NCBI GenBank assembly: GCA_900556885.1
Contig: UNSQ01000006.1
Location: 1-37,241, forward strand
Direction: 5' to 3'
DNA length: 37,241 bases
Origin: Candidatus Saccharimonadota bacterium
GTDB lineage: Bacteria; Patescibacteriota; Saccharimonadia; Saccharimonadales; Saccharimonadaceae
Shown: positions 8,215-15,446 of the stretch, one piece after another
How the letters are laid out: each line of letters begins with the position of its first letter
Position numbering within the stretch: position 1 is the first letter of the stretch
The notes under the pieces: generated by a model
Told to the model about the DNA's origin: nothing
The model's database searches: none
What the model saw: the letters and a program-made list of their open reading frames with translations, nothing else
Position numbers and translations under genes: made by a program

Positions 8215-8760
8215 ATGAGTTCAAAACGATATGATGATAGTAAGCAATGGTATGCAATTCACACCTATTCTGGCTATGAAGAAAAAGTTGCCGAATCAAT
8301 CCGCCAACGAATCAACGGCGTTGATATGGCTGATAAGATTTTTGACGTTATCGTGCCAAAGGAGAAGCAGATCCAGATTCGCAACGGTAAGCGTAAAATT
8401 GTTGAGGCTAAAATTTTCCAGGGCTATGTCTTAGTTGAGATGAAACTGACCGACGAAACTTGGTATATCATCCGCAACACGCCAGGCGTTACAGGATTTG
8501 TGGGTGCCGACACTACGCCAACTCCAGTTTCTGAAAAAGAAATTGCGAAGATTAAGAAGCGAATGGGCGTTGAAGAGCCAAAGCACCAGATTGATTTCTC
8601 AGAGGGCGAAGTTGTTTCAATTATCGACGGTCCATTCAAGGGCTTTGATGGCGCCGTGAGCGAAATTGATGCATCTAAGGGCACTTTGAAGGTTATGGTT
8701 AGCATGTTTGGTCGCGACACTCCAGTCGAGTTGGACGCCCTGCAGGTTAAAAAAGTTTAG
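8215..8760 (+). CDS. nusG: Transcription termination/antitermination factor NusG
   Basis: A 181-residue protein of normal length. The NGN domain starts WYAIHTYSGYEEKVAESI and contains the GYVLVEM and TPGVTGFVG segments; the C-terminal KOW domain has EGEVVSIIDGPFKGFDGAV. It binds RNA polymerase and couples to ribosomal protein S10 or Rho. The start has a strong Shine-Dalgarno (GAGGAGAG) a few bases upstream. It is co-transcribed with secE; the next gene, rplK, has its own promoter. Confidence 0.96.
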   Translation: MSSKRYDDSKQWYAIHTYSGYEEKVAESIRQRINGVDMADKIFDVIVPKEKQIQIRNGKRKIVEAKIFQGYVLVEMKLTDETWYIIRNTPGVTGFVGADTTPTPVSEKEIAKIKKRMGVEEPKHQIDFSEGEVVSIIDGPFKGFDGAVSEIDASKGTLKVMVSMFGRDTPVELDALQVKKV

Positions 8761-8784
8761 CTTGCAATTTTAAGCATTTTTCGA

Positions 8785-8790
8785 TATAAT
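8785..8790 (+). promoter_or_regulatory. -10 box of rplK
   Basis: TATAAT between nusG and rplK, giving a leader of about 30 bases with the Shine-Dalgarno AAGGAAG before the ATG. No TGn is present here, unlike most boxes in the window. Confidence 0.55.
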
Positions 8791-8826
8791 ATTCGAGTTA
8801 CGCACTACAAACTATAAGGAAGAACT

Positions 8827-9252
8827 ATGGCAAAGAAAATTATTGGTAATTTGAAATTACGCATTCCAGCCGGTCGAGCAACAGCAGGTCCTCCAGTGGG
8901 ATCAACGCTTGGTCAGTGGGGACTAAACATGATGGACTTCATTAATCCATTCAATGACGCTACAAAAGACATGATGGGTAAGGATGTAATTGTTCACATT
9001 CAAGTTTACGAAGACCGAACATTTACTTGGAACTCACTTGGTCAACCAGTTGACGATATGATTCGTGAGAAAGCTGGAATCCAAAAGGGTAGCGGCAAGC
9101 CACACTCAGACAAGGTCGGTAAGATTACCCGCGCACAATTGCAAGAAATCGCTGAGGCGAAAAAAGATCAATTGAACGCAATCGACATTGAAGGCGCAAT
9201 GAAAGTTATCGCCGGATCAGCACGCTCAATGGGCGTTGAAGTCGTCGACTAA
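8827..9252 (+). CDS. rplK: 50S ribosomal protein L11
   Basis: 141 residues, the usual length. The N-terminal domain has the PAGRATAGPPVGSTLGQWG(L)N segment and the C-terminal rRNA-binding domain has KAGIQKGSGKPHSDKVGKITR and the final GSARSMGVEV. It forms the GTPase-associated region of the large subunit. In most bacteria rplA follows directly; here rplK is closed by a terminator and rplA lies 2.7 kb away beyond tsaC, eno and an unknown gene. Confidence 0.97.
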   Translation: MAKKIIGNLKLRIPAGRATAGPPVGSTLGQWGLNMMDFINPFNDATKDMMGKDVIVHIQVYEDRTFTWNSLGQPVDDMIREKAGIQKGSGKPHSDKVGKITRAQLQEIAEAKKDQLNAIDIEGAMKVIAGSARSMGVEVVD

Positions 9253-9270
9253 TCTACAGAACTTTTAGTA

Positions 9271-9299
9271 AATAGCCCCGAACTTCTCGGGGTTATTTT
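9271..9299 (+). terminator. Rho-independent terminator after rplK
   Basis: CCCCGA (9276-9281) pairs with TCGGGG (9287-9292), loop of 5, extended by A/T pairs on both sides and ending in a T-rich run. Confidence 0.85.
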
Positions 9300-9317
9300 A
9301 TGGTAAAATAAATGATT

Positions 9318-9869
9318 GTGAAGAATATTTTAGATAACAGTGTAATCTCCGCGCTTAAAAATGAGCAATTGATAATTGCTAAAACTGACACGATTTACGG
9401 AATATTAGCCGCTGCCAATTCAGAAAAAGCCGTCGAGAAATTATACGAAGTCAAGCGGCGTCCTTTGGATAAACCGGTCATTATTTTGGTTGCAAATATT
9501 GACGACATTCCTAATCTCACGCCGTCGATCAAACACAAATATCAAGAAATCTCCAAAAATAGACCAACAACAATCATCGCCAAAGTGAGTCCTAATTTTC
9601 TGCCACATCTTTCGAGGAACGGCGAAACATTAGCATTCAGAGTCGTGCCAGAATCTCCGTTGGCAGAATTAATTCGAACCGTCGGTCTTTTGGTTGCGCC
9701 CAGTGCAAATCCATCAGGAGAAGAACCGGCAAAGAACGTCACCGAAGCGATAAATTACTTCCACGAATTAGTGCCGATTTATGTCGATTCTGGAGAAGTC
9801 GCCGACGCTCAACCGTCGCAAATTGTCCGAATCAACGAGGGCGGGGAAATTGAGTTTTTAAGAAAATAA
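9318..9869 (+). CDS. tsaC: L-threonylcarbamoyladenylate synthase (TsaC/Sua5/YrdC)
   Basis: About 183 residues of the YrdC-like fold that makes threonylcarbamoyl-AMP for the t6A37 modification of ANN-decoding tRNAs. The family blocks are clear: KTDTIYGILAAA, the KRRPLDKPVIILV motif (usual KxRP.KP) and LVAPSANPSGEEPA near the end. I choose the GTG at 9318 because TGg-TAAAAT (box 9304-9309) is 8 bases upstream, the same spacing as the other leaderless genes here; the ATG at 9312 would lie only 2 bases after that box. No Shine-Dalgarno is present. It is a single gene closed by the shared terminator at 9901-9937. Confidence 0.88.
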   Translation: MKNILDNSVISALKNEQLIIAKTDTIYGILAAANSEKAVEKLYEVKRRPLDKPVIILVANIDDIPNLTPSIKHKYQEISKNRPTTIIAKVSPNFLPHLSRNGETLAFRVVPESPLAELIRTVGLLVAPSANPSGEEPAKNVTEAINYFHELVPIYVDSGEVADAQPSQIVRINEGGEIEFLRK

Positions 9870-9900
9870 TCCTCGAAGAATTATCAAAAAATCGCCAAAT

Positions 9901-9937
9901 AAAAAAGACTTCCTCTGAATTACGGGGAAGTCTTTTT
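9901..9937. terminator. Bidirectional terminator between tsaC and eno
   Basis: GACTTCC (9907-9913) pairs with GGAAGTC (9926-9932), flanked by an A run on the left and a T run on the right. It can serve the converging transcripts of tsaC (plus) and eno (minus). Confidence 0.85.
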
Positions 9938-9944
9938 GCGTGAG

Positions 9945-11225
9945 TTACTTCACAAACGGATGCGCAATTTCCAAATCTGGGCGCTTTTCCGCAATTCTCA
10001 GCAGCTCGTTATACTTGGCAATTCGCTCTGAACGTGACATCGAGCCGGTCTTAATTTGACCCGTACCCAAACCGACTGCCAAGTGAGAAATCGTTACGTC
10101 CTCCGTCTCGCCAGATCGGTGGCTCATCACCGTATTCCAGCCAGCATTCTTCGCCATCAAAACAGCCTGAATCGTCTCGGTCAACGTGCCAATTTGGTTC
10201 GGCTTGATTAAGATCGCATTACCAGCCTTTTCTTCGATTCCGCGCTTCAATCGCTCGACATTCGTCACCAAGAGATCGTCGCCAACCAATTGCGCAAAAT
10301 TGCCCAAATCAGCCGTCATTTTCTCCCAATCTTCCCAAGCTTCTTCGTTCAATCCATCCTCAATCGATAGAACAGGGACGCGCTCCAACAGGGCTTTATA
10401 CGTGCGAATCATTTCGTCAGCCGACAGAATTCGGTGTTCAGTCGCCAAGTTATATTTGCCGTCCTTGTAAAGCTCGCTCGCCGCAACATCCAGCGCAAAA
10501 CCAAAGTCCACGCCTAATTTATAGCCAGCCTGCTCGATGGCGCGAGATAGCAACAAAATAGGCTCCATATTACCATTCCTGACATGAGGAGCGTAACCGC
10601 CTTCATCGCCAACCGTCGTAGGATAACCTTCATCTTTCAGGATTTTTGCCAACGCGTGAAAAACTTCCGCGCTCATTCGAACCGCGTCCGCAAAAGTTGC
10701 CGCGCTAGTTGGAATAATCATATATTCCTGAAAATCAGTCGCACCCAACGCATGCTGACCGCCGTTCATCACGTTGATCATCGGCATCGGCAAGCACATT
10801 GCAGGATTTCCAGCCAAGCTATTGACATATTGATACAACTCTACGCCACGCGACTTAGCAGCGGCTTTCGCCACAGCCAGCGACACAGCCAAAATCGCAT
10901 TCGCACCCAAACGCGCCTTATTCGGCGTACCGTCCAGACTCTTCATTTTTTCATCAATTGCAGCCTGATCAAACGGATTAGAACCTTTCAAAGCCTGCGC
11001 AATCTCACCATTGACATTTTCAACCGCACGAAGCACGCCTTTACCGCCGAACGCCAACTCGCCGTCCCGAAGCTCAACAGCCTCGAAAGAGCCAGTGCTT
11101 GCGCCAGACGGAACAGCCGCACGACCGAACGAACCGTCGCTCAAAGTCACGTCCGCCTCAACCGTCGGATTTCCACGCGAATCTAAAATTTGCCTTGCTT
11201 GTATGTTTGTAATTGTTATATCCAT
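9945..11225 (-). CDS. eno: Enolase (phosphopyruvate hydratase)
   Basis: A 426-residue enolase of standard length converting 2-phosphoglycerate to phosphoenolpyruvate. Visible blocks are [35 protein letters not shown], the Mg-binding [15 protein letters not shown], the [10 protein letters not shown] loop, the catalytic [14 protein letters not shown] and the [12 protein letters not shown] signature. The ATG has no Shine-Dalgarno. TGa-TAAAAT (11233-11238, minus strand) is 7 bases upstream, so the transcript should be leaderless. It sits in opposite orientation within the ribosomal gene block. Confidence 0.97.
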   Translation of the reverse strand: MDITITNIQARQILDSRGNPTVEADVTLSDGSFGRAAVPSGASTGSFEAVELRDGELAFGGKGVLRAVENVNGEIAQALKGSNPFDQAAIDEKMKSLDGTPNKARLGANAILAVSLAVAKAAAKSRGVELYQYVNSLAGNPAMCLPMPMINVMNGGQHALGATDFQEYMIIPTSAATFADAVRMSAEVFHALAKILKDEGYPTTVGDEGGYAPHVRNGNMEPILLLSRAIEQAGYKLGVDFGFALDVAASELYKDGKYNLATEHRILSADEMIRTYKALLERVPVLSIEDGLNEEAWEDWEKMTADLGNFAQLVGDDLLVTNVERLKRGIEEKAGNAILIKPNQIGTLTETIQAVLMAKNAGWNTVMSHRSGETEDVTISHLAVGLGTGQIKTGSMSRSERIAKYNELLRIAEKRPDLEIAHPFVK

Positions 11226-11258
11226 AATTACTATTTTATCAAAAACAGCAATTATATG

Positions 11259-11762
11259 TTAATCTTCATTTCTCTCTAGGTCGCGCTGTATTATCACCGG
11301 CTCACCAATTTGAGTTTCACCCAACCCTGAATAAAACACTTTCGGACTATCACACATAGCGACGCGCACAACCCGAGAACCGTCAGACCCTCCAAGAGTT
11401 AAAGGTCCTTCGCATTCTTTGGTTATGATAGAAATATATCTCTGTGTTTTTACTATTTTCTCGCTCAATCCGCCCAATTTACCGCCAGCTATTTTACAAG
11501 CGTAATCAATAACTCCTTCAGACACTCTTTCGCCAGTAAGTACGTCAACTACTACGATTTCCTCCTCTTCCGCCGACGCCATTCTCAGGAGATCGCTTAT
11601 CGCTTTCTTATATTCATCCAATTCAAGTAATGCCGCCATTACTCTCGGGCAAGATTCACATTGCGGCGGAACGATTATAGCGTCTTCCTTCTCCCAAGAC
11701 GGAGTAATTCCACTTACTATTTCCTTAAAATTATCATTTGAACCACTTAAAACTTCACTCAT
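11259..11762 (-). CDS. Conserved-looking hypothetical protein with CxxC
   Basis: About 167 residues from the ATG at 11762; the frame extends to a TTG 18 bases upstream, but a TACAAT box (11772-11777, minus strand) lies there, so the ATG is preferred and the mRNA is nearly leaderless (9-base gap). The N-terminal part has QCESCPRVMAALLELDEYKKAI, a CxxC pair followed by a helix; the rest is mixed alpha/beta with a strongly acidic patch (AEEEEIVVVD). No signal peptide, no membrane segment. I do not recognise a family. It lies 33 bases upstream of eno on the same strand, but eno has its own promoter in that gap. Confidence 0.65.
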   Translation of the reverse strand: MSEVLSGSNDNFKEIVSGITPSWEKEDAIIVPPQCESCPRVMAALLELDEYKKAISDLLRMASAEEEEIVVVDVLTGERVSEGVIDYACKIAGGKLGGLSEKIVKTQRYISIITKECEGPLTLGGSDGSRVVRVAMCDSPKVFYSGLGETQIGEPVIIQRDLERNED

Positions 11763-11803
11763 AGTATGAATATTGTACAATTATTCTCCATAAAATCAAA
11801 CAT

Positions 11804-11914
11804 TTGCCTCAATCTCTAAAAATATGGTATAATTTCACTATTATCAATCAATGCTGGGAGGTAGATTCGCCGGAGAGTCCCGAATCGCCGTTCGTACCAC
11901 AGAAAGGATTTTTT
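11804..11914 (+). promoter_or_regulatory. rplA: rplA promoter and structured leader (possible L1 autoregulation site)
   Basis: TTGCCT (11804-11809), then TGg-TATAAT (box 11828-11833). The leader of about 75 bases folds as GATTCG (11864-11869) with CGAATC (11881-11886), inside which GGA pairs with TCC around the loop GAG, leaving a two-C bulge. A stem with an asymmetric internal loop near purine-rich GGGAGG is the kind of site L1 uses on its own mRNA in other bacteria; that role is inference here. A Shine-Dalgarno AGAAAGGA follows. Confidence 0.55.
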
Positions 11915-12922
11915 ATGGCAAAGAAAGCCGAGTTGCTAGAAAAAGCAGCAGAACTAAAATTAGAAGTCAGTGAGAAAAACACAATCGCTGAAATCGAAGC
12001 AGCAATCGCAGAAGCTACAGACGCAAACAAACCTCAAGACAACAAAGACAAAGACGTTGTTGCTGAGCGCGAAGCTACTGTCGCTAAGTCTGGCAAGCGT
12101 AGCCAAAAAGCTCTTGACGAAGCCGCTGAAAAAGCAGAGAAGGAAGCTCGTAAGGAAGCTGGCGACACTACTCCACAATCAGACGACGCCGAAGCTCACG
12201 TAAAGAAAGGTCCAAAGCCAGTTACTCGTCCACGCTTGGAGCGCCGCGGTAAAAAATATCAAGACGTTGCAAAGAACGTTGAAAAGAACAAATTGTACAG
12301 CTTAGACGAAGCTTTGAAATTGGCTACTGAAACCAGCCCAGTCAAGTTCGACGCTAGCGTTGAAATCCACATCCGCCTAGGCGTTGACCCACGCCAAGCC
12401 GACCAAAACATTCGCTCAACCGTAGCATTGCCACACGGTACAGGTAAGGACGTTCGAGTTGCCGTTTTCGCACCAGAATCAGAGCACGCTGCCGCTAAAA
12501 AAGCTGGCGCTGACATCATCGGTGATGAAGAATTCCTAAGCCAATTGGACAAGGAAGAGTTGAACTTCGACATTTTGGTCGCAACTCCACAGTACATGCC
12601 AAAGCTTGGTAAATACGCACGTTTGCTTGGTCCACGCGGTTTGATGCCAAATCCAAAGTCCGGCACTGTCGCTACTGACGTCGCTAAAGCCGTTTCTGAA
12701 GCGAAAGCCGGAAAAGTTGAATATCGTGTTGATAAGCAAGCCATCGTTCACTTGTCAATCGGCAAGGTGTCATTCGGCGCTGAAAAATTGTCAGAAAACG
12801 CACGCGCATTCTTGACCAGCCTGAACTCCCAAAAGCCATCCAGCTTAAAGGGTGTTTACGTTAAGAGCGTTGCAATTGCCACAACTATGGGCCCTGGCAT
12901 TAAAGTAGAGAACTCTCTGTAG
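11915..12922 (+). CDS. rplA: 50S ribosomal protein L1 with N-terminal extension
   Basis: About 335 residues, roughly 105 longer than usual. The L1 part begins near residue 110 and is clear: [24 protein letters not shown], then [23 protein letters not shown] and the final TTMGPGIKV. The extension starts with a helix-loop-helix stretch ([20 protein letters not shown]) reminiscent of SAP/Rho-N/HeH nucleic-acid-binding motifs, followed by a highly charged Ala/Glu/Lys linker. The ATG at 11915 is preferred to the frame's earlier ATG at 11804 because AAAGGA at 11903-11908 precedes it and the promoter lies inside the longer version. It is separated from rplK and from rplJ-rplL, with which it is normally linked. 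Confidence 0.93.
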   Translation: MAKKAELLEKAAELKLEVSEKNTIAEIEAAIAEATDANKPQDNKDKDVVAEREATVAKSGKRSQKALDEAAEKAEKEARKEAGDTTPQSDDAEAHVKKGPKPVTRPRLERRGKKYQDVAKNVEKNKLYSLDEALKLATETSPVKFDASVEIHIRLGVDPRQADQNIRSTVALPHGTGKDVRVAVFAPESEHAAAKKAGADIIGDEEFLSQLDKEELNFDILVATPQYMPKLGKYARLLGPRGLMPNPKSGTVATDVAKAVSEAKAGKVEYRVDKQAIVHLSIGKVSFGAEKLSENARAFLTSLNSQKPSSLKGVYVKSVAIATTMGPGIKVENSL

Positions 12923-12942
12923 TCTTTACGTTTCGGTCAATT

Positions 12943-12972
12943 AAATCCCGTCGATTCTGGCGGGATTTTTTG
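12943..12972 (+). terminator. Rho-independent terminator after rplA
   Basis: AAATCCCG (12943-12950) pairs with CGGGATTT (12961-12968), 10-base loop, followed by a run of T. Confidence 0.88.
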
Positions 12973-12980
12973 TGTTACTA

Positions 12981-13117
12981 TTGCATTTTTCATTTTTTAT
13001 GATAAAATAGTAAAGTCCACCTAGATGCTGATGTTCGGATTCGATTTCCAGCCTAGCTGGATAAGGACCTTAACATCTGCTATCTATTCGTTCTCAATAG
13101 TGAAAGGATGGTGCGAA
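12981..13117 (+). promoter_or_regulatory. Promoter and structured leader of the GC-rich adhesin gene
   Basis: TTGCAT (12981-12986), 16-base spacer, TGa-TAAAAT (box 13003-13008). The 100-base leader has a perfect CCAGC/GCTGG hairpin (13048-13052 with 13056-13060). Two further pairings, GTCC (13016-13019) with GGAC (13065-13068) and AGATG (13023-13027) with CATCT (13074-13078), cross each other and would form a pseudoknot. The Shine-Dalgarno GAAAGGA (13102-13108) is 9 bases before the ATG at 13118. The promoter is in AT-rich native-looking DNA, the gene is not. Confidence 0.55.
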
Positions 13118-14707
13118 ATGCACCAGCACCGGAAGACACCGTTGAGGGTGCCTATCGTGGCGGCCATCGTCGCGATTCTTGTGTCATTTCTCTTCGGAGG
13201 AGTGACACGAGCCTCTGACGAAACGTCGCTCCAGTCGGCAGCCACTCAGTCAGCCAACGAGGCTCAGTCCTCGGTCGCTGTCACCGCGACGGCAGCCACC
13301 AACAACGAAGATCAGTCTTCGTCTGGCGTTGTCGCTACTGCGACAACCACCGACAAAGACGCTCAACCCGCCAACGGCGGGCACGGGTGTATTTCCCGGG
13401 ACATTTCTCCTGGGGAAGTTGACACACTCCTCCAGACTCAGGATGGGTCTGTGGAGTTCACCGCCTATGAGGCGGTGAGATTTTCGATTACTTTGACCCT
13501 CGAAGAGGGTCATTGCTCTGGAGACTCTATCATCATCTCTGTCCCGAGTGAGCTCGGGACAGACGGTGATGATAGCCCCGTCCCGATGACGACTCCTTCC
13601 GGAGTGGTCATCGGATACGCCACGTATAACGGTACCGCCCGCACAGTGACCGTCACGTTGACCGAACAGGTCGAGGTTCCTGGGCGCCAGGACTTCCACG
13701 CTTCGGCGTGGTGGACCGTGCATATGGAACCCAGCCTGGTCCCTGGAGAAACCAGGGAACTTCGCTGGAATGTCGACGGAGTCATCCGTCGACAGTCTAT
13801 CCAAGTGGGCGCCTGCGACGGCTGCTCCGTCATCGGAAATAACCCCTCTAAGTGGGGGTCCGTGGACGGGAACACGCAGCACGTGACGGTGGTTCTCCCG
13901 ACCGCCGATCACGATGGACAGGAGTTCGTCGTGACGGACACGCTGACCTCCCCAGGTCAGCAATTCGTATGCAGCGATCTACTGGTTGGGCGAGTCGGCG
14001 TGTACCACTCGGCTGGCCCCTGGGGCCAGCCGATGTACGACCGATTCCAAGACCCTACTGTCGTTAGCTGCGATAGCAGCAAGGCGACGCTCAGTGTCAC
14101 ACTCAACACTGGAGAAAAAGCTCGGCTCCAGCTGAACGTCGGTGTCGATGCCGCGGACCCCGGTCCGTGGAGCGATTCCGCTACCATCACTTCCCAGGAT
14201 AAGTCCTGGGAAGTGAGCACCCGGGTGGTGCGACGCGAATCCGGCGGCAACGCCGGGTTCACGCCCACGCCGACCCCGGCACCGAGTCCGAGCCCGTCGG
14301 CACCCGCGCCGACCCCGTCGACGAGCCCCACACCGGAGCCGACTCCGTCGGTCACTCCGACACCGTCGGCATCACCGAGTCCGAGTCCGTCGGCACCAAG
14401 CCCGTCGGTCACGCCGACTCCGAGCCCGTCGACAACACCGTCGACACCCACGCCGAGTCCGTCAGCGACACCGACTCCGAGTCCGAGCACAACGCCTACT
14501 CGTAGGCCTGTACCGCTCCCCACTCCCGTTATTGAACGGTATAAGGAGCCTACGCCCTCGGCTATCCCCACACCAGCACCCCAGCACAAGAAGCTGGCGG
14601 TCACTGGTACAAGTGGAGACGTAGTCACCAGCGCGGTCGCGCTAGTGACTCTCGGAGGCTTCCTCATTTGGGCGCGCCGTCGTCAGACGGCACACTCGGA
14701 GAGGTAA
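13118..14707 (+). CDS. Sortase-anchored surface adhesin, actinobacterial-like, GC-rich
   Basis: A 529-residue exported wall protein from the ATG at 13118 (good Shine-Dalgarno; the earlier in-frame ATG at 13025 would be inside the leader). A signal peptide covers about residues 1-33 (basic start, hydrophobic 11-28, cut near TRA-SD). Residues 110-380 look like two beta-sandwich domains of the kind in Gram-positive adhesins ([40 protein letters not shown]). A long Pro/Ser/Thr stalk of TPSPS repeats covers about 383-465. The C-terminus has the sortase motif LAVTG (493-497), a membrane helix and RRR. Third codon positions are nearly all G or C, unlike all neighbours, which suggests transfer from a high-GC actinobacterium. 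Sortase-type anchoring is secure, the ligand unknown. Confidence 0.85.
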   Translation: MHQHRKTPLRVPIVAAIVAILVSFLFGGVTRASDETSLQSAATQSANEAQSSVAVTATAATNNEDQSSSGVVATATTTDKDAQPANGGHGCISRDISPGEVDTLLQTQDGSVEFTAYEAVRFSITLTLEEGHCSGDSIIISVPSELGTDGDDSPVPMTTPSGVVIGYATYNGTARTVTVTLTEQVEVPGRQDFHASAWWTVHMEPSLVPGETRELRWNVDGVIRRQSIQVGACDGCSVIGNNPSKWGSVDGNTQHVTVVLPTADHDGQEFVVTDTLTSPGQQFVCSDLLVGRVGVYHSAGPWGQPMYDRFQDPTVVSCDSSKATLSVTLNTGEKARLQLNVGVDAADPGPWSDSATITSQDKSWEVSTRVVRRESGGNAGFTPTPTPAPSPSPSAPAPTPSTSPTPEPTPSVTPTPSASPSPSPSAPSPSVTPTPSPSTTPSTPTPSPSATPTPSPSTTPTRRPVPLPTPVIERYKEPTPSAIPTPAPQHKKLAVTGTSGDVVTSAVALVTLGGFLIWARRRQTAHSER

Positions 14708-14714
14708 CCCATCT

Positions 14715-14755
14715 CGTTGAGGGGTGTTAGTTTAATCGACTAGCACCCCTCAACG
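14715..14755 (+). repeat. Long perfect inverted repeat after the adhesin gene
   Basis: CGTTGAGGGGTG (14715-14726) pairs perfectly with CACCCCTCAACG (14744-14755), and the stem continues inwards with TAGT/ACTA to about 17 pairs. No T run follows directly, so it may be an mRNA 3'-end stabiliser or a first terminator stem of the GC-rich actinobacterial type. Confidence 0.7.
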
Positions 14756-14799
14756 GAGAACCTACAGACAGATAGATACAGAAAGGAGGTTCCACCCAC

Positions 14800-14826
14800 A
14801 CCCGCTCCATCACGGAGCGGGTTTTC
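14800..14826 (+). terminator. GC-rich Rho-independent terminator
   Basis: ACCCGCTCC (14800-14808) pairs with GGAGCGGGT (14814-14822), 5-base loop, then TTTTCTCTT. It marks the right edge of the GC-rich segment; AT-rich native sequence resumes immediately after. Just before it, AAAGGAGGT (about 14782-14790) is a perfect ribosome binding site with no start codon behind it. Confidence 0.85.
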
Positions 14827-14873
14827 TCTTTGATTAGATATAGATGCCTATTGATTTTATTACGTTATTATTG

Positions 14874-14879
14874 TAAAAT
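14874..14879 (+). promoter_or_regulatory. -10 box of the WhiB-like gene
   Basis: TAAAAT ending 7 bases before the ATG at 14887, with no Shine-Dalgarno between, so the transcript should start at or next to the ATG. Confidence 0.55.
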
Positions 14880-14886
14880 AACAAAT

Positions 14887-15213
14887 ATGTCATGGTTAAG
14901 TAACGAGAGTCTATTAGAGGGCGCTAAATGCGCGGAATTGTCCGCCAAAGAAGCTGATCGCTTGTTTTTCCAAATAAACCCAAATGTTCCAGACCAAGAT
15001 TTAAGAGGCACCAGAAAGACAGAAGCCGCGGAAGCTGCCATAGATATGTGCCGAAAATGCCCAGTATTAAAACAATGCTTAGAATATGCGCTCCGCCACC
15101 CAGAATCTGCAGAATATGGAATTTGGGGAGGCGCAACTGTCGCTCAACGCAGAAGAATATTACGATTAGGCGAAAATGCAATAAAAAAGGCAATTGAATC
15201 GGCTGGAAAATAA
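14887..15213 (+). CDS. WhiB-family iron-sulfur transcription regulator-like protein
   Basis: 108 residues. All WhiB hallmarks are present: four cysteines C15, C55, C58 and C64 in the pattern C...CxxCx5C that hold a 4Fe-4S cluster in the family, a DRLFF segment after the first cysteine, the CPVLKQCLEYAL block, the turn GIWGG (78-82) and a basic C-terminus (AQRRRILRL) that contacts DNA. In Actinobacteria such proteins bind the primary sigma factor and respond to redox or nitric oxide. The ATG at 14887 is preferred to the frame's earlier start at 14830 because a -10 box lies between them and the homologous part begins here. Codon use is AT-rich like the native genes, so if transferred it is old. 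Confidence 0.85.
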   Translation: MSWLSNESLLEGAKCAELSAKEADRLFFQINPNVPDQDLRGTRKTEAAEAAIDMCRKCPVLKQCLEYALRHPESAEYGIWGGATVAQRRRILRLGENAIKKAIESAGK

Positions 15214-15225
15214 TCACCATAACTC

Positions 15226-15254
15226 TTGTTTTTCGTTGTCATTTCTGCTACAAT
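15226..15254 (+). promoter_or_regulatory. rplJL promoter
   Basis: TTGTTT (15226-15231), 17-base spacer, TGc-TACAAT (box 15249-15254). The same -35 hexamer and spacing occur at the secE promoter. Confidence 0.65.
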
Positions 15255-15261
15255 GGTTTGG

Positions 15262-15385
15262 AACATTACCAAAGACAGTGGCGACTTGACGTAAAACAAG
15301 TGTAAAAATGCCACCGAGGGATGAAACTAACAGTTTTATTTGACGTCTTTGGTAGTGCGAGAATCAAAGACGTTTTTTGATTCTC
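15262..15385 (+). promoter_or_regulatory. Ribosomal L10 leader with competing terminator
   Basis: Outer stem TACCAAAGAC (15267-15276) with GTCTTTGGTA (15345-15354), 10 perfect pairs. Inside are GTGGC (15278-15282) with GCCAC (15310-15314), ACTTG (15284-15288) with CAAGT (15297-15301), and the CCACCGAGGGATGAAAC segment typical of L10 leaders. A second stem GAGAATCAAA (15359-15368) / TTTGATTCTC (15376-15385) follows. An alternative hairpin ACGTCTTT (15343-15350) / AAAGACGT (15366-15373) followed by a T run is a textbook terminator and cannot form together with either of the other two stems. The arrangement fits attenuation of rplJL by L10. Confidence 0.8.
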
Positions 15386-15446
15386 CATTACCGCACGTTA
15401 ACAAATTGGCACATAACAAATTAACTCAATCAAAGAAAGGATTTTT

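Noticed and set aside
10584-11186. Plus-strand frame of 200 codons within eno
   Set aside because: Shadow of enolase in the opposite frame; low-complexity Arg-rich product with no signals.
11804-11914. Longer rplA start at 11804
   Set aside because: The added residues cover the promoter and leader hairpin; the ATG at 11915 has the same Shine-Dalgarno layout as rplJ.
14266-14510. Repeated GC-rich motifs as a CRISPR-like or tandem-repeat array
   Set aside because: They are in-frame TP/SP codon repeats of the Pro/Ser/Thr stalk; there are no spacers. No CRISPR array is seen anywhere in the window.
13250-14667. Long minus-strand frames (13250-13963, 13510-13875, 13957-14667) antisense to the adhesin gene
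   Set aside because: They arise from the high GC content and repeats of the adhesin gene. They lack promoters and ribosome binding sites, and the plus-strand frame has signal peptide, stalk and sorting signal.
13086-14826. Mobile element carrying the GC-rich adhesin
   Set aside because: No integrase, transposase, terminal inverted repeats or target-site duplication were found at the borders; homologous capture is as likely.
14830-14886. Longer WhiB-like start at 14830
   Set aside because: The extension has no family similarity and contains the -10 box.
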